A DNA stretch of 64,000 bases from Actinomycetota bacterium (GTDB lineage: Bacteria > Actinomycetota > Aquicultoria > SURF-47): contig QZJE01000020.1 in the NCBI GenBank assembly GCA_003599235.1, positions 1-64,000 on the forward strand, read 5' to 3'. Below the pieces are notes generated by a model. That model was not told the DNA's origin. It saw only the letters and a list, made by a program, of their open reading frames with translations, and did no database searches. The position numbers and the translations under genes are program-made. Positions 46,460 to 55,474 of the stretch are shown here, one piece after another (position 1 is the stretch's first letter; every line of letters begins with the position of its first letter).

Positions 46460-47557
46460 ATGGCATTTTTTCCAAGAAGTACAGAAAAGCAATTAGATGG
46501 CTGTGCTGTCGTAGGTATTATGGATACCTCGGCCAAGAGGTTCAACGGCGACGATATCACTAAAGCCATTGCTGTTATGAGAGACCGCTCTAATGGCTTA
46601 GGCGGAGGTTTTGCAGCTTACGGTATATATCCGCAGCATGCTGACCTTTATGCTTTTCACATGATTTATCTAAATACCGATAAGCGCTACGACGTTGAAG
46701 AATATTTAAAGAAAAAATTCTATATCGCAAGCTCAGAGAAAATACCTACCAGAAAAACCAAGCAAATAGTCGATAGCCCAATTCTGTGGCGCTATTTTCT
46801 AGCTGTCGAAAATAAACCCGCAGGGATTACAGAAGAAGACTATATCGTTGAGACAGTCATGGAGATAAACGACAAGCTGGAAGGGGTCTTTGTAGCTTCG
46901 TCTGGAAAGAACATGGGCGTTTTTAAGGGAGTAGGCTATCCTGAAGATTTATCTGTCTTCTACAAGCTAGAAGAATACGAAGCCTATATTTGGACCTCTC
47001 ACGGACGTTTTCCAACCAATACAGGCGGTTGGTGGGGCGGAGCACATCCTTTTAATATTCTGGATTGGTCGGTAGTACATAACGGAGAGATTTCCTCATA
47101 TGGCATTAACCAGCGCTATCTTGAGGCTTACGGATACAAATGCACCTTGATGACCGATACCGAAGTAGTAGCCTACACGATGGACTTGCTTATGAGAAAG
47201 CATCAAATGCCTCTAGAAGCAGCTTGTGCGGTAATTGCTGCTCCGCTCTGGGAGCAAATTGATCGCATGGATGAAAAAGAAAAGGATTTGTACACCAAGC
47301 TACGCCAAACTTATGCCAGTTTACTGTTAAACGGCCCCTTTTCTTTTATAATTACCAACAAAGACCAAATGATAGGCATTACTGACCGTATTAGGCTAAG
47401 GCCGGTAATAGGAGCTAGGAAGGGCAATCGCACCTTTATTTCTACTGAAGAAGCAGCAGTTAGAGAGCTAGAACCGGATTTGGATGAGATTTGGATTCCA
47501 AGAGGTGGCGAGCCGATAGTAGCCCAGCTTAAATCAGCGCGGAGAAGAGCAATATGA
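46460..47557 (+). CDS. Glutamate synthase, glutamine amidotransferase subunit (archaeal-type GltB1)
   Basis: 365 aa class II amidotransferase domain. Cys15 in DGCAVVGIMDTSA should become the N-terminal nucleophile after removal of a 14-residue propeptide. TSHGRFPTNTGGWWGGAHPF and VHNGEISSYGINQ are family motifs. It releases ammonia from glutamine for the synthase subunit downstream. SD-like GAGGG 7 nt upstream. Overlaps the next gene by 4 nt. Confidence 0.92.
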   Translation: MAFFPRSTEKQLDGCAVVGIMDTSAKRFNGDDITKAIAVMRDRSNGLGGGFAAYGIYPQHADLYAFHMIYLNTDKRYDVEEYLKKKFYIASSEKIPTRKTKQIVDSPILWRYFLAVENKPAGITEEDYIVETVMEINDKLEGVFVASSGKNMGVFKGVGYPEDLSVFYKLEEYEAYIWTSHGRFPTNTGGWWGGAHPFNILDWSVVHNGEISSYGINQRYLEAYGYKCTLMTDTEVVAYTMDLLMRKHQMPLEAACAVIAAPLWEQIDRMDEKEKDLYTKLRQTYASLLLNGPFSFIITNKDQMIGITDRIRLRPVIGARKGNRTFISTEEAAVRELEPDLDEIWIPRGGEPIVAQLKSARRRAI

Positions 47558-49062
47558 TTAGCTATATTCCTGAACAGTTTAAGGTTAATTTTAGCGACAA
47601 GTGTATAAAATGCTTAGCTTGCGTTAAGCAGTGCAGTTTTGGCGCGCTATCCTATGATGAAGAAGATAACACTATTTATTCGACTGATAAGAACTGCGTG
47701 GCCTGCCACCGCTGTGTAACCTTATGCCCTACAAAAGCTATAAGTATTACCAAAAATCCGCTGGCTTACAGGCATAATAATTATTGGAAACCAGAGACAG
47801 TAGAAAATATCTACAAGCAAGCTGAAACCGGCGGTATCTTGTTAACTGGTTCAGGAAATGATCAAGAATGGCCTTCTTACTTCGACAGGCTTCTTTTTGA
47901 TGCCAGCCAAGTAACTAATCCTAGTATCGACCCTATTAGGGAGCCGATGGAGCTTAGAACTTATCTAGGAGAAAAACCTAGTGAGCTAAAAGTTACGCGC
48001 AAGGATGGTAAGCTGGTGATATCCACAAAGTATAAACCTCAAGTTAAGCTTGAGACTCCTATAATGTTTGGCGCTATGTCTCTTGGCGCAGTAAGCCTTA
48101 ACTTGCACCGGGGCCTGGCTAGAGCATCTAAGGAAGCCGGAACACTCTGGAATACCGGAGAAGGCGGCCTTCATGAGGAATTATACGAATTCGGAGATAA
48201 TACAACTGTGCAAGTAGCTTCAGGACGCTACGGTGTTAACCACAGATATTTAAATGCAGGTAGGGTGGTAGAGATTAAAATAGGCCAGGGTGCAAAACCC
48301 GGTATAGGCGGCCATTTGCCTGGCGAGAAAATCAACGAAGATATCTCCAGAACCAGGATGATTCCTAAAGGAACTGATGCTTTGTCACCAGCTCCTCATC
48401 ATGATATTTATTCAATTGAAGATCTAGCACAGTTAGTATATGCCTTAAAAGAAGCTACACATTATAAAAAATTAGTGTCAGTTAAAATTGCTGCTGTTCA
48501 TAATGTTGCTGCTATCGCCAGCGGAATAGCCAGAGCCGGAGCTGATATTGTAACTATAGACGGATTTAGGGGCGGAACGGGCGCAACACCCACAATTATC
48601 CGTAACCATATAGGTATCCCTATCGAGCTCGCTATTGCTGCTGTTGACGACCGTCTGCGCCGGGAAGGCATAAGAAACACAGTTTCTTTAGTTGCTTCCG
48701 GGGGCATAAGAAACAGCGCTGACGTGGCAAAGGCTATTGCCTTGGGAGCAGATGCAGTCTATATCGGAACAGCTGCTTTATTATCAGTAGGATGCACTCT
48801 ATGCCAGAAATGCTATACAGGCAAATGCGCCTGGGGTATCACTACTACCAACCCAGAGTTAGTTAAAAGGTTAAATCCAGAAATTGCATACCGAAGGCTG
48901 TATAACCTGCTAAGAGGATGGAGTATAGAGATAAAAGAAATGATTGGGGCTATGGGATTAAATGCCATCGAGTCTCTAAGGGGAAACAGATTAAAACTTA
49001 GGGGGGTAGGATTAAGTGACACCGAGCTTGAAATCCTCGGCGTAAAACCAGCAGGTAGGTAA
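47554..49062 (+). CDS. Glutamate synthase, FMN-binding catalytic subunit with ferredoxin domain (GltB2)
   Basis: 502 aa. N-terminal 2x[4Fe-4S] ferredoxin motifs CIKCLACVKQC and CVACHRCVTLC (residues 14-65), then the TIM-barrel GltS domain with GEGGLHEELYEFG, KPGIGGHLPG, GGTGATPTI and the Fe-S loop CTLCQKCYTGKC. It converts 2-oxoglutarate plus ammonia to glutamate. The in-built ferredoxin is typical of archaeal and anaerobe enzymes. No gltD-like NADPH subunit is adjacent. Confidence 0.94.
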   Translation: MISYIPEQFKVNFSDKCIKCLACVKQCSFGALSYDEEDNTIYSTDKNCVACHRCVTLCPTKAISITKNPLAYRHNNYWKPETVENIYKQAETGGILLTGSGNDQEWPSYFDRLLFDASQVTNPSIDPIREPMELRTYLGEKPSELKVTRKDGKLVISTKYKPQVKLETPIMFGAMSLGAVSLNLHRGLARASKEAGTLWNTGEGGLHEELYEFGDNTTVQVASGRYGVNHRYLNAGRVVEIKIGQGAKPGIGGHLPGEKINEDISRTRMIPKGTDALSPAPHHDIYSIEDLAQLVYALKEATHYKKLVSVKIAAVHNVAAIASGIARAGADIVTIDGFRGGTGATPTIIRNHIGIPIELAIAAVDDRLRREGIRNTVSLVASGGIRNSADVAKAIALGADAVYIGTAALLSVGCTLCQKCYTGKCAWGITTTNPELVKRLNPEIAYRRLYNLLRGWSIEIKEMIGAMGLNAIESLRGNRLKLRGVGLSDTELEILGVKPAGR

Positions 49063-49063
49063 T

Positions 49064-49822
49064 ATGGCTATCAAAGTATCTAATTCAAATAAAACAATAA
49101 ATAGCAAAGGCCTGCATTTTAGCGAGCTTAACCAAAAAATCCGCTCTGCGGTAAAAAGCGGAGCAGATAAACTTAAATTGGTAAACGTAAATGGTCAGCG
49201 CTATATCGGAACCGGAATAAGAAAAGAAATGCACTTCGATGTTTATGGAACTGCCGGGGCCGACTTAGGCGCCTTTATGGATGGTCCCAATATAACAGTC
49301 CATGGTAATGCCCAGGATGCCGTAGGAAATACGATGAACAGCGGATTAATAACGGTCGATGGCCACGCCGGAGATGTTGTTGGAATCGCCATGAGAGGCG
49401 GATGTGTTTATATTAAAGGAGAAGTAGGATATAGGGCCGGTATTCATATGAAAGAATACGAGGATCAAAAGCCGGTTTTGGTTATCGGTGGGGCTGCTCA
49501 CGATTTTTTAGGCGAATATATGGCTGGAGGTGTTCTAATAGTATTAAATTATCATCCAAAGCCATCGCCATGTCTTGCCAACTACATCGGAACAGGCATG
49601 CATGGCGGCGCTATCTATTTAAGGGGAAAAGTTGAACAATACCAGCTAGGCAAAGAAGTCTCCGTGGTTAAAATAACCGAAAATGATAAAAAAATGCTTA
49701 ATAAACACCTAAAAGCATTCGCGAAAACTTTTAAGCTCGACTATAATGGAATAGCAAACGCTAGTTTTACTAAATTAATGCCATTGAGCCACCGACCATA
49801 CGGACAGTTATATGCATACTAA
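49064..49822 (+). CDS. Glutamate synthase, GXGXG domain subunit (GltB3)
   Basis: 252 aa beta-helix domain with repeated G-x-x-G turns (GNAQDAVGNTMNSG, GHAGDVVGIAMRGG, GAAHDFLGEYMAGG). In fused enzymes this domain links the amidotransferase and synthase sites. The three domains of the large subunit are thus three adjacent genes. It starts one base after gltB2 and overlaps rpe by 11 nt. Confidence 0.92.
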   Translation: MAIKVSNSNKTINSKGLHFSELNQKIRSAVKSGADKLKLVNVNGQRYIGTGIRKEMHFDVYGTAGADLGAFMDGPNITVHGNAQDAVGNTMNSGLITVDGHAGDVVGIAMRGGCVYIKGEVGYRAGIHMKEYEDQKPVLVIGGAAHDFLGEYMAGGVLIVLNYHPKPSPCLANYIGTGMHGGAIYLRGKVEQYQLGKEVSVVKITENDKKMLNKHLKAFAKTFKLDYNGIANASFTKLMPLSHRPYGQLYAY

Positions 49823-50471
49823 AATTGCTACATCAATACTTTCAGCAGATTTTAGCTGCTTAAAAGAACAAGTCAAGGAAGCTGAGAAAGCCGGTGCTGA
49901 CCTAATCCATATTGATGTAATGGACGGCCATTTTGTACCAAACATCACTATTGGCCCAGCAGTTGTTAAAAGTGTTAAAAAAATAACTGATTTGCCTTTA
50001 GATGTGCATTTAATGATAGAGCATCCTGAGTTCTATATTGATGATTTTGTATCAGCCGGCGCCGACTGGATATCAGTACACTTAGAGGCCTGCCCCCACC
50101 TACATCGCACAGTTCATCTAGTTAAATCTAAGCCCAATGTTAAAGTAGGGGTTGCCGTTAATCCGGCTACTGCTCTTACAAACCTAGTTAACGTAGTTGA
50201 TCTACTTGATTTTGTGTTGATAATGTCTGTTAACCCGGGCTTTGGTGGACAAGAGTTTATAACCCAGTCTATTGGTAAAATAAAATTTCTTAAGCAAATG
50301 CTCAAAGAGAAGTCCTCCAAAGCCTTTATTGAAGTCGATGGAGGCATAACTGCTGACAACGCCAAACAGGTTGCTTTAGCCGGAGCAGACGTTTTAGTAG
50401 CCGGTAATTCAGTTTTTGGCCAAGAAAATATTGGCGAGGCCCTCCAAAAAATCCTCAAGAGCCTAGGATAA
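49812..50471 (+). CDS. rpe: Ribulose-phosphate 3-epimerase
   Basis: Pentose phosphate enzyme, TIM barrel, 219 aa. SILSADFSCLKEQVKEAE, HIDVMDGHFVPNITIG and DVHLMIEHPE carry metal ligands; MSVNPGFGGQEF and EVDGGITADNAKQV bind phosphate. It gives ribulose 5-phosphate, a substrate of RibBA in the operon that follows. Confidence 0.96.
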   Translation: MHTKIATSILSADFSCLKEQVKEAEKAGADLIHIDVMDGHFVPNITIGPAVVKSVKKITDLPLDVHLMIEHPEFYIDDFVSAGADWISVHLEACPHLHRTVHLVKSKPNVKVGVAVNPATALTNLVNVVDLLDFVLIMSVNPGFGGQEFITQSIGKIKFLKQMLKEKSSKAFIEVDGGITADNAKQVALAGADVLVAGNSVFGQENIGEALQKILKSLG

Positions 50472-50498
50472 CTCTAAAGCTAAACCTTAACTTTACAT

Positions 50499-50527
50499 TT
50501 TACCTGTATAAATTAATCCATTATAAT
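50499..50527 (+). promoter_or_regulatory. Riboflavin operon promoter
   Basis: TTTACC (50499-50504), 17-nt spacer, TATAAT (50522-50527). Predicted leader to the ribD ATG is only about 13 nt, too short for an FMN riboswitch, and no RFN-like sequence is seen. Confidence 0.55.
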
Positions 50528-50546
50528 TAGTGGTTACGTTAAGCTT

Positions 50547-51716
50547 ATGAAAAACGATATTTTTTGGATGAAAAAAGCTATAAAATTAGCCGAGAAAGGG
50601 CGGGGAAACGTGAGCCCTAATCCGCTGGTGGGAGCCATTGTTGTAAAAGACGGGGAAATGATAGCTTCTGGTTATCATCAGAAATTCGGTGAACCACATG
50701 CGGAGATATATGCCTTATCGAAAGCTATCGACACAAAAGACGCTTCTTTATATGTAACTTTGGAACCATGTTGTCATAAAGGAAAAACACCCCCTTGTAC
50801 AGAGCTTATTAAAAAACACGAGCTTAAAAACATAATAATCGGCAGCTCAGACCCTAATCCTATAGTAAGTGGTAGGGGAGTAGCTGAGCTAAAAAAGGCT
50901 GGTTTTAGGGTAAAAACAAGTTTTTTAGAGGATGAAATAAAAAAGCAAAATGAGGCTTATTTTAAATACATTACTTCCGGCTTGCCTTTCGTAACTATCA
51001 AATCGGCTATTACCTTAGACGGCAAAATAGCAGACAACAAAGGTTTTTCTAAGTGGATTAGCGGCTCTGATGCCAGAGCAGCTGTTCAAAAGCTAAGAGC
51101 CGACAATGATGCCATTATGACAGGAATCGGAACAGTATTGGCTGATGACCCTATGCTAAATGTGCGAGATATAAAACCAGGTAGTTTTAAGCCACCCTTA
51201 AGACTAATTATCGACCCTAAAGCTAAATTGCCTTTGGACAGCAATATCGTTAAAACAGCTTCTGAGGTGCCAACTATTGTCTGTGTGGGCTTTATTAGTT
51301 CTTCAAAGAAAGCAGCTTTAGAAAAGGCCCAAGTTGAAATAGCGACCTTTAAAGCAAATAACGGAATATTTAATCTAAAAGAAATACTAGCTTATCTGGC
51401 TAAAAAAGATATCTCTAGCATATTAATAGAAGCCGGTGCAAGCCTTAATGAAAGCGCTTTAAGCCAGGGAATTGTTGATAAAGTGGTATTTTTTATCGCT
51501 CCCAAGTTAATCGGTGGGGCAGAAGTGCCGGTTGTCAAAGGAGATGGCCTTAGGAACTTAAGCAATTGCTTTGAGCTTAGTTTTGATACAATTAATAAAC
51601 TAGATAGAGATCTAATGATTGTTTGTTATCCTAGAAGCAGGAGACAGAGAAACCAGAAGGAGATTGCCACGTCCTTACGGGCTCGCAATGACGTCATTGC
51701 GAGGAGTTCCAATTGA
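50547..51716 (+). CDS. ribD: Riboflavin biosynthesis deaminase/reductase RibD
   Basis: Bifunctional. N-terminal zinc deaminase (GEPHAEIYAL near residue 49, LEPCCHKGKTPPCTELI near 75) and C-terminal NADPH reductase (VTIKSAITLDGKIAD near 151, SILIEAGASLNESAL near 293). Normal family length is about 360-370 aa; here 389, because a REP-like palindrome at 51660-51733 has supplied the last 19 codons and the stop. The core reductase fold appears complete before that point. Confidence 0.95.
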   Translation: MKNDIFWMKKAIKLAEKGRGNVSPNPLVGAIVVKDGEMIASGYHQKFGEPHAEIYALSKAIDTKDASLYVTLEPCCHKGKTPPCTELIKKHELKNIIIGSSDPNPIVSGRGVAELKKAGFRVKTSFLEDEIKKQNEAYFKYITSGLPFVTIKSAITLDGKIADNKGFSKWISGSDARAAVQKLRADNDAIMTGIGTVLADDPMLNVRDIKPGSFKPPLRLIIDPKAKLPLDSNIVKTASEVPTIVCVGFISSSKKAALEKAQVEIATFKANNGIFNLKEILAYLAKKDISSILIEAGASLNESALSQGIVDKVVFFIAPKLIGGAEVPVVKGDGLRNLSNCFELSFDTINKLDRDLMIVCYPRSRRQRNQKEIATSLRARNDVIARSSN

Positions 51717-51733
51717 GACGACGAAGCAATCTC
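51660..51733 (-). repeat. REP-like palindrome copy 2, overlapping ribD 3' end
   Basis: 74-nt element from GAGATTGCCACGTCC to GACGAAGCAATCTC around the core CTCGCAATGACGTCATTGCGAG. It is the reverse complement arrangement of copy 1 at 1840-1909, with most differences in the arms. It supplies the final residues and stop of ribD and ends 32 nt before ribE. Confidence 0.75.
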
Positions 51734-51764
51734 ATTACGGATTCTATCCCCGATGGAGAGATTC

Positions 51765-52361
51765 ATGTTTAGCGGAATTATTGAGGAATTAGGAACAATT
51801 AAAGACCTTAAAAGGCAAGGCAATAACTTTGTGCTGGTTGTAAACGCAAATAAGCTGACCCAACAAGCTAAGGAAGGCAGCTCAATAGCGGTAAACGGCA
51901 CTTGCCTTACAGTTACAGCTAATAAAGGCAACGGACTTTCTTTCGATGTAATGCCTGAAACCGCAAAAAGAACAGACCTGGGCAACTTAAAAAAAGGTGA
52001 TAAGGTTAACTTAGAGAGAGCTTTAGCTGCTGATGGACGCTTTGAGGGCCATATTGTCCAAGGACACGTCGATGCCACCGGGACAATACAGAGCACCAGA
52101 GCTGATGGTAATGCCGTTATTTTTTATATTAAGACCAACCCTAAACTGACTCTGATGATGGTTGAGAAGGGCTCGATAGCTGTCGATGGCATTAGTTTAA
52201 CGGTAGTAGAGGTTAAATCAGGCCTATTTAGCGTCTCTATTATCCCGTTTACATTAAAAAATACCACCTTGGGCTTTAAAAAAGCCGGCAGTAAGGTTAA
52301 TCTGGAAGTTGACATTATCGGTAAATATGTTGCGAAATACCTTAAAGGAGTTAGGCTCTAG
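51765..52361 (+). CDS. ribE: Riboflavin synthase, alpha chain
   Basis: Dismutates two lumazines to riboflavin. 198 aa of two lumazine-binding repeats: [12 protein letters not shown] with [10 protein letters not shown], and [14 protein letters not shown] with [12 protein letters not shown] 51765 gives the family N-terminus; ATG 51753 would add four residues. Next in the ribD-ribE-ribBA order. Confidence 0.95.
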   Translation: MFSGIIEELGTIKDLKRQGNNFVLVVNANKLTQQAKEGSSIAVNGTCLTVTANKGNGLSFDVMPETAKRTDLGNLKKGDKVNLERALAADGRFEGHIVQGHVDATGTIQSTRADGNAVIFYIKTNPKLTLMMVEKGSIAVDGISLTVVEVKSGLFSVSIIPFTLKNTTLGFKKAGSKVNLEVDIIGKYVAKYLKGVRL

Positions 52362-52362
52362 T

Positions 52363-53574
52363 ATGTCAATCAGTAAAATAAAAGAAGCAATAGAAGATAT
52401 AAAGCAAGGCAAAATGGTAATCGTTGTAGACGATGCTAGCCGGGAAAATGAAGGCGACTTGGTAATGGCTGCTTCCAAAGTAACCGCTGAGTCTATTAAT
52501 TTTATGACAAAAGAGGGCAGGGGCTTAATCTGTTTACCCTGCAGCACTAAACGCCTAGACGAGCTTAAGATCCCTCAAATGGTAGAAGATAACACCTCTA
52601 CCCATCAAACGGCTTTTGCGGTTTCTATTGGGGCGAAAAACAAGATAACCACTGGCATTTCTGCTCACGACAGAGCGGCAACTATCCAAGCGGTAACAAA
52701 TCCGGAAACTAAACCGGAAGATATCTCCAAACCGGGCCATGTTTTTCCCTTACGAGCTAAAAAAGGTGGTGTATTAGAGCGTGCAGGGCATACCGAAGCT
52801 GCTGTCGATTTAGCAAAATTAGCAGGCCTTTTTCCGGCAGGAGTAATCGTAGAAATCATGCACGAAGACGGCACCATGGCCCGCCTGCCCGAACTTACTA
52901 AAATCGCAAAGAAGTTCAACTTAAAAATAGTTACTATCGAAGATCTGATAAAGTACCGTCATCGAACAGAAAGATTAATTAAGAAGGTTACTCAAATTAA
53001 TATGCCGACTAAATACGGCAAGTTTAAAGCAATAAGCTATAAAAGCTTAGTTGACAAAGAATGCCATATTGCTTTAGTAAAAGGAAACGTTAAGAAAGCC
53101 AAGAATGTCCTGGTAAGAGTGCATTCTGAGTGTCTAACCGGCGATGTATTTGGTTCCCTTAGGTGTGACTGCGGGCAGCAGTTGAAAAAAGCTTTAGAGG
53201 AAATAGAAAAAGAAGGTTGTGGCGTCTTTTTATACATAATCGGCCAAGAAGGAAGAGGAATCGGCTTAATTAATAAAATGAAAGCATATAAGTTGCAAGA
53301 GGAAGGCAGGGACACGGTCGAGGCAAACACTGCTCTAGGTTTCCCGGCCGACTTGCGTGATTACGGTATCGGAGCTCAAATCTTATCTGATTTAGGCTTA
53401 AGCTCAATTAGACTGATGACCAATAATCCGGTAAAGATTGTGGGACTCGAAGGCTACGGATTAAAGGTAACAGAGAGAGTTCCGTTAGAAATAGCCCCTA
53501 ATTGCATAAATATTAATTACTTAAAAGCTAAAAAGGAAAAGCTAAATCATTTACTAAACGATGGAAATAGCTAA
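52363..53574 (+). CDS. ribBA: 3,4-dihydroxy-2-butanone-4-phosphate synthase / GTP cyclohydrolase II
   Basis: 403-aa fusion. The RibB half has [33 protein letters not shown] and [16 protein letters not shown]; the RibA half has the zinc site [19 protein letters not shown] near residue 252 and [12 protein letters not shown]. Both committed steps of the pathway are therefore covered. ATG 52363 has SD AAAGGAG; the longer frame from 52309 runs inside ribE. Overlaps the cupin gene by 14 nt. Confidence 0.96.
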   Translation: MSISKIKEAIEDIKQGKMVIVVDDASRENEGDLVMAASKVTAESINFMTKEGRGLICLPCSTKRLDELKIPQMVEDNTSTHQTAFAVSIGAKNKITTGISAHDRAATIQAVTNPETKPEDISKPGHVFPLRAKKGGVLERAGHTEAAVDLAKLAGLFPAGVIVEIMHEDGTMARLPELTKIAKKFNLKIVTIEDLIKYRHRTERLIKKVTQINMPTKYGKFKAISYKSLVDKECHIALVKGNVKKAKNVLVRVHSECLTGDVFGSLRCDCGQQLKKALEEIEKEGCGVFLYIIGQEGRGIGLINKMKAYKLQEEGRDTVEANTALGFPADLRDYGIGAQILSDLGLSSIRLMTNNPVKIVGLEGYGLKVTERVPLEIAPNCININYLKAKKEKLNHLLNDGNS

Positions 53575-53908
53575 ACCATGGGGCAACGTAAAAGAATACG
53601 CTTCTAACCAAACTTGCACCGTGCGTATCATCTACCTGGAGCCTAATAAAGAAACAAGCCTGCATTCTCACGATTTAAGAGACGATATGTGGGTTGTCTT
53701 AGATAATGGTATTAAAGTCCAGATTGCAGATAAAACCTACGATACCAAGCCAGGCCAAGAATTTGTTATCCCTGCCGAGAGCCTGCACCGCATTATTAAC
53801 GGCCCTCATAAAGGACGCGTTCTAGAAATTGCTTTTGGCTACACTAGTGAAGAAGATATTTCCCGGGTAGAAGATGAATACGGCCGTCTCTCAGGCAAAG
53901 GGGAATAA
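53561..53908 (+). CDS. Cupin-domain protein (mannose-6-phosphate isomerase type II-like)
   Basis: 115 aa single cupin. Metal ligands are likely in [13 protein letters not shown] and the second motif [21 protein letters not shown]-type spacing resembles the C-terminal cupin of type II phosphomannose isomerases. ATG 53561 lies in the end of ribBA, so it is expressed with the riboflavin genes. The substrate is unknown. Confidence 0.82.
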   Translation: MEIAKPWGNVKEYASNQTCTVRIIYLEPNKETSLHSHDLRDDMWVVLDNGIKVQIADKTYDTKPGQEFVIPAESLHRIINGPHKGRVLEIAFGYTSEEDISRVEDEYGRLSGKGE

Positions 53909-53920
53909 AGCATCTAAATC

Positions 53921-53929
53921 TGGTATAAT
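53921..53929 (+). promoter_or_regulatory. Extended -10 of the M23 gene
   Basis: TGG-TATAAT, a consensus extended -10, ends 11 nt before ATG 53941. No SD precedes the gene, so the mRNA leader would be at most about 5 nt. Confidence 0.5.
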
Positions 53930-53940
53930 AATCCCTGTAT

Positions 53941-54966
53941 ATGAATGCCCTTGCAAGTAACTCTATCAAAAGACTACTTGCTATTTTTTTAATAGCAACC
54001 GCACTGCTTTTAATCCCTCCAACCCACACCCAAGCAGTGTCGCCTTCTGATGCTCAGGATATTAAAAACCAGATAGAAGAGTCTAAAAGCAATTTGAGCA
54101 ACATCTATGAACGCTACAATATAGAATCAAATCGCTTAGAAGAAATCAACAATCGTATTGACTCCAACGCCGTTCAATTAGAAGAGTTGGCTGCTAAGTT
54201 GCAGGTAAGACAAGATGTTTTAAATAAAAGGGTCAAGTTTTTATATGGGCTAGACGATGTAAACTTTATTGATATAGTAATGTCCTCTAAAAATTTTAAC
54301 GAATTGCTTACCAATATGGAGTTTTTTAACCGCATAACCAATCAAGATGCATCGGTAGTTAAGCAGGTAAAAGTCTTAAGAGTAAAAGTAAAACATGCCC
54401 AGGAAAGCCTATATTCCGACCGTAAAGAACAGAGGTTTTTGGTAGCCTACCTTGATCGTAAAAAAGCAGAGATGGAGGGTGAGCTCGAAAAACAAAAAGG
54501 TCTTTTGGCCTCTATCGAAGAACAAATTAAAGCCGCTAGGCCAGTATCAGTATCCGCTTATAATCTTAATATCGGAAGCTTTGTTTTCCCAGCTCAAGCA
54601 CCATATAGTTTTTATGATGACTGGGGCCAGTCCCGCGGAGGCGGTACAAGAACCCACAAAGGAACCGACATTATGTCCACGTACGGAAACGAAGCATATG
54701 CGGTAGTTAGCGGTTATGTTTCAGTCGGCGACGGCGGAGCAGGGGGGCTGTGGATTACCCTCAATGGTGACGACGGCAACCAATACTGGTACATGCACAT
54801 GGCCAGTTATGCTATAACCGGCGGACATGTTGAAGCAGGGCAGGTTATAGGTTATATTGGTGATAGTGGAAATGCACAAGGGGGGCCTGCTCATATCCAC
54901 TTTGAGTTTCACCCGGGCGGCGGAGGAGCTGTTGATCCTTATCCGCTATTGGTAGCCTCCGGCTAG
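53941..54966 (+). CDS. Secreted M23-family murein hydrolase with coiled-coil domain
   Basis: 341 aa. Signal peptide (residues 8-32, THTQA-type cleavage), coiled coil (35-200), C-terminal LytM/M23 domain with HKGTDIMS near residue 239 and HIHFEFHPG near 319 (zinc HxxxD and HxH). It resembles EnvC-type cell-separation hydrolases; all zinc ligands are present, so it should be active. The coiled coil is paralogous to that of the NlpC/P60 protein at 13371. Confidence 0.9.
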   Translation: MNALASNSIKRLLAIFLIATALLLIPPTHTQAVSPSDAQDIKNQIEESKSNLSNIYERYNIESNRLEEINNRIDSNAVQLEELAAKLQVRQDVLNKRVKFLYGLDDVNFIDIVMSSKNFNELLTNMEFFNRITNQDASVVKQVKVLRVKVKHAQESLYSDRKEQRFLVAYLDRKKAEMEGELEKQKGLLASIEEQIKAARPVSVSAYNLNIGSFVFPAQAPYSFYDDWGQSRGGGTRTHKGTDIMSTYGNEAYAVVSGYVSVGDGGAGGLWITLNGDDGNQYWYMHMASYAITGGHVEAGQVIGYIGDSGNAQGGPAHIHFEFHPGGGGAVDPYPLLVASG

Positions 54967-54971
54967 TTTGA

Positions 54972-55058
54972 CCGAGGGGTGGCGCGGAAGAGAGGGCTCC
55001 CAGCGCGCGCAAGATACCTCTGAGCACGATGGGAAACTGTAGCGACAGGACCCCGAGG
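54972..55058 (+). ncRNA. Pseudoknotted structured element, copy 1
   Basis: Begins 5 nt after the M23 stop. Closing helix GGGGT (54976-54980)/ACCCC (55050-55054), extended across tandem G-A mismatches by CC/GG. H-type pseudoknot: GCTC (54996-54999) with GAGC (55022-55025), interlocked with CCAGCG (55000-55005)/CGATGG (55027-55032). The 3' arm contains GAGG (55055-55058), 7 nt before the TTG start of the next gene, so folding could hide its ribosome-binding site. Family not recognised. Confidence 0.55.
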
Positions 55059-55065
55059 CAGTTAA

Positions 55066-55404
55066 TTGCAGATGATAGAACAATACGTAGATGAGTCAGC
55101 CAACAGAATAGTTAGCAGCAGGGCAAAACTAGCTTGTATTTTATCGATAAGCGGAGTAGTTCTTTTTTGGTTATTTATCGCCTTCAGTAGTCTTTCATGG
55201 GGCTTAATTATCTTCAATATCGCTTTTTACGCCATATTGGGAATACACAGTGCAGCAATCTTTTTAGGACTAATTTCCTTGCCGGAGATTAAATCAAATC
55301 ATGAGAAAGGCTACTTTTTTGCCCTTGGTTCTCTTTATAATTCCGCTTTTTTTATCTTTATGATATTAACTGTTTTGCGTTATTTATTTTTTCCGAAGTT
55401 CTAA
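55066..55404 (+). CDS. Small membrane protein
   Basis: 112 aa with about three transmembrane helices (roughly residues 24-45, 50-75, 85-108). TTG 55066 is 7 nt from GAGG in the element above; ATG 55072 is an alternative with poorer SD spacing. No family recognised. The gene may be controlled through the preceding RNA structure. Confidence 0.65.
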   Translation: MQMIEQYVDESANRIVSSRAKLACILSISGVVLFWLFIAFSSLSWGLIIFNIAFYAILGIHSAAIFLGLISLPEIKSNHEKGYFFALGSLYNSAFFIFMILTVLRYLFFPKF

Positions 55405-55474
55405 GATAAGCCCCCATATAATTAAAAAAGTCTTCATTGAAGGGAATGATTATCAATTATTAACTTTACATAAC

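Noticed and set aside
50487-50547. FMN riboswitch upstream of ribD
   Set aside because: The gap after rpe is only 75 nt and the predicted leader about 13 nt; no RFN motif is present.
52309-52362. Longer ribBA start
   Set aside because: It lies inside ribE and lacks an SD, whereas ATG 52363 has AAAGGAG and gives the normal RibB N-terminus.
54972-55058. Pseudoknotted elements as T-box, TPP, cobalamin, c-di-GMP, fluoride, HDV or hammerhead RNAs
   Set aside because: Short resemblances (GGGUGG, CUGAG...GAAAC) do not extend to the conserved cores of those families. A covariance search would decide.
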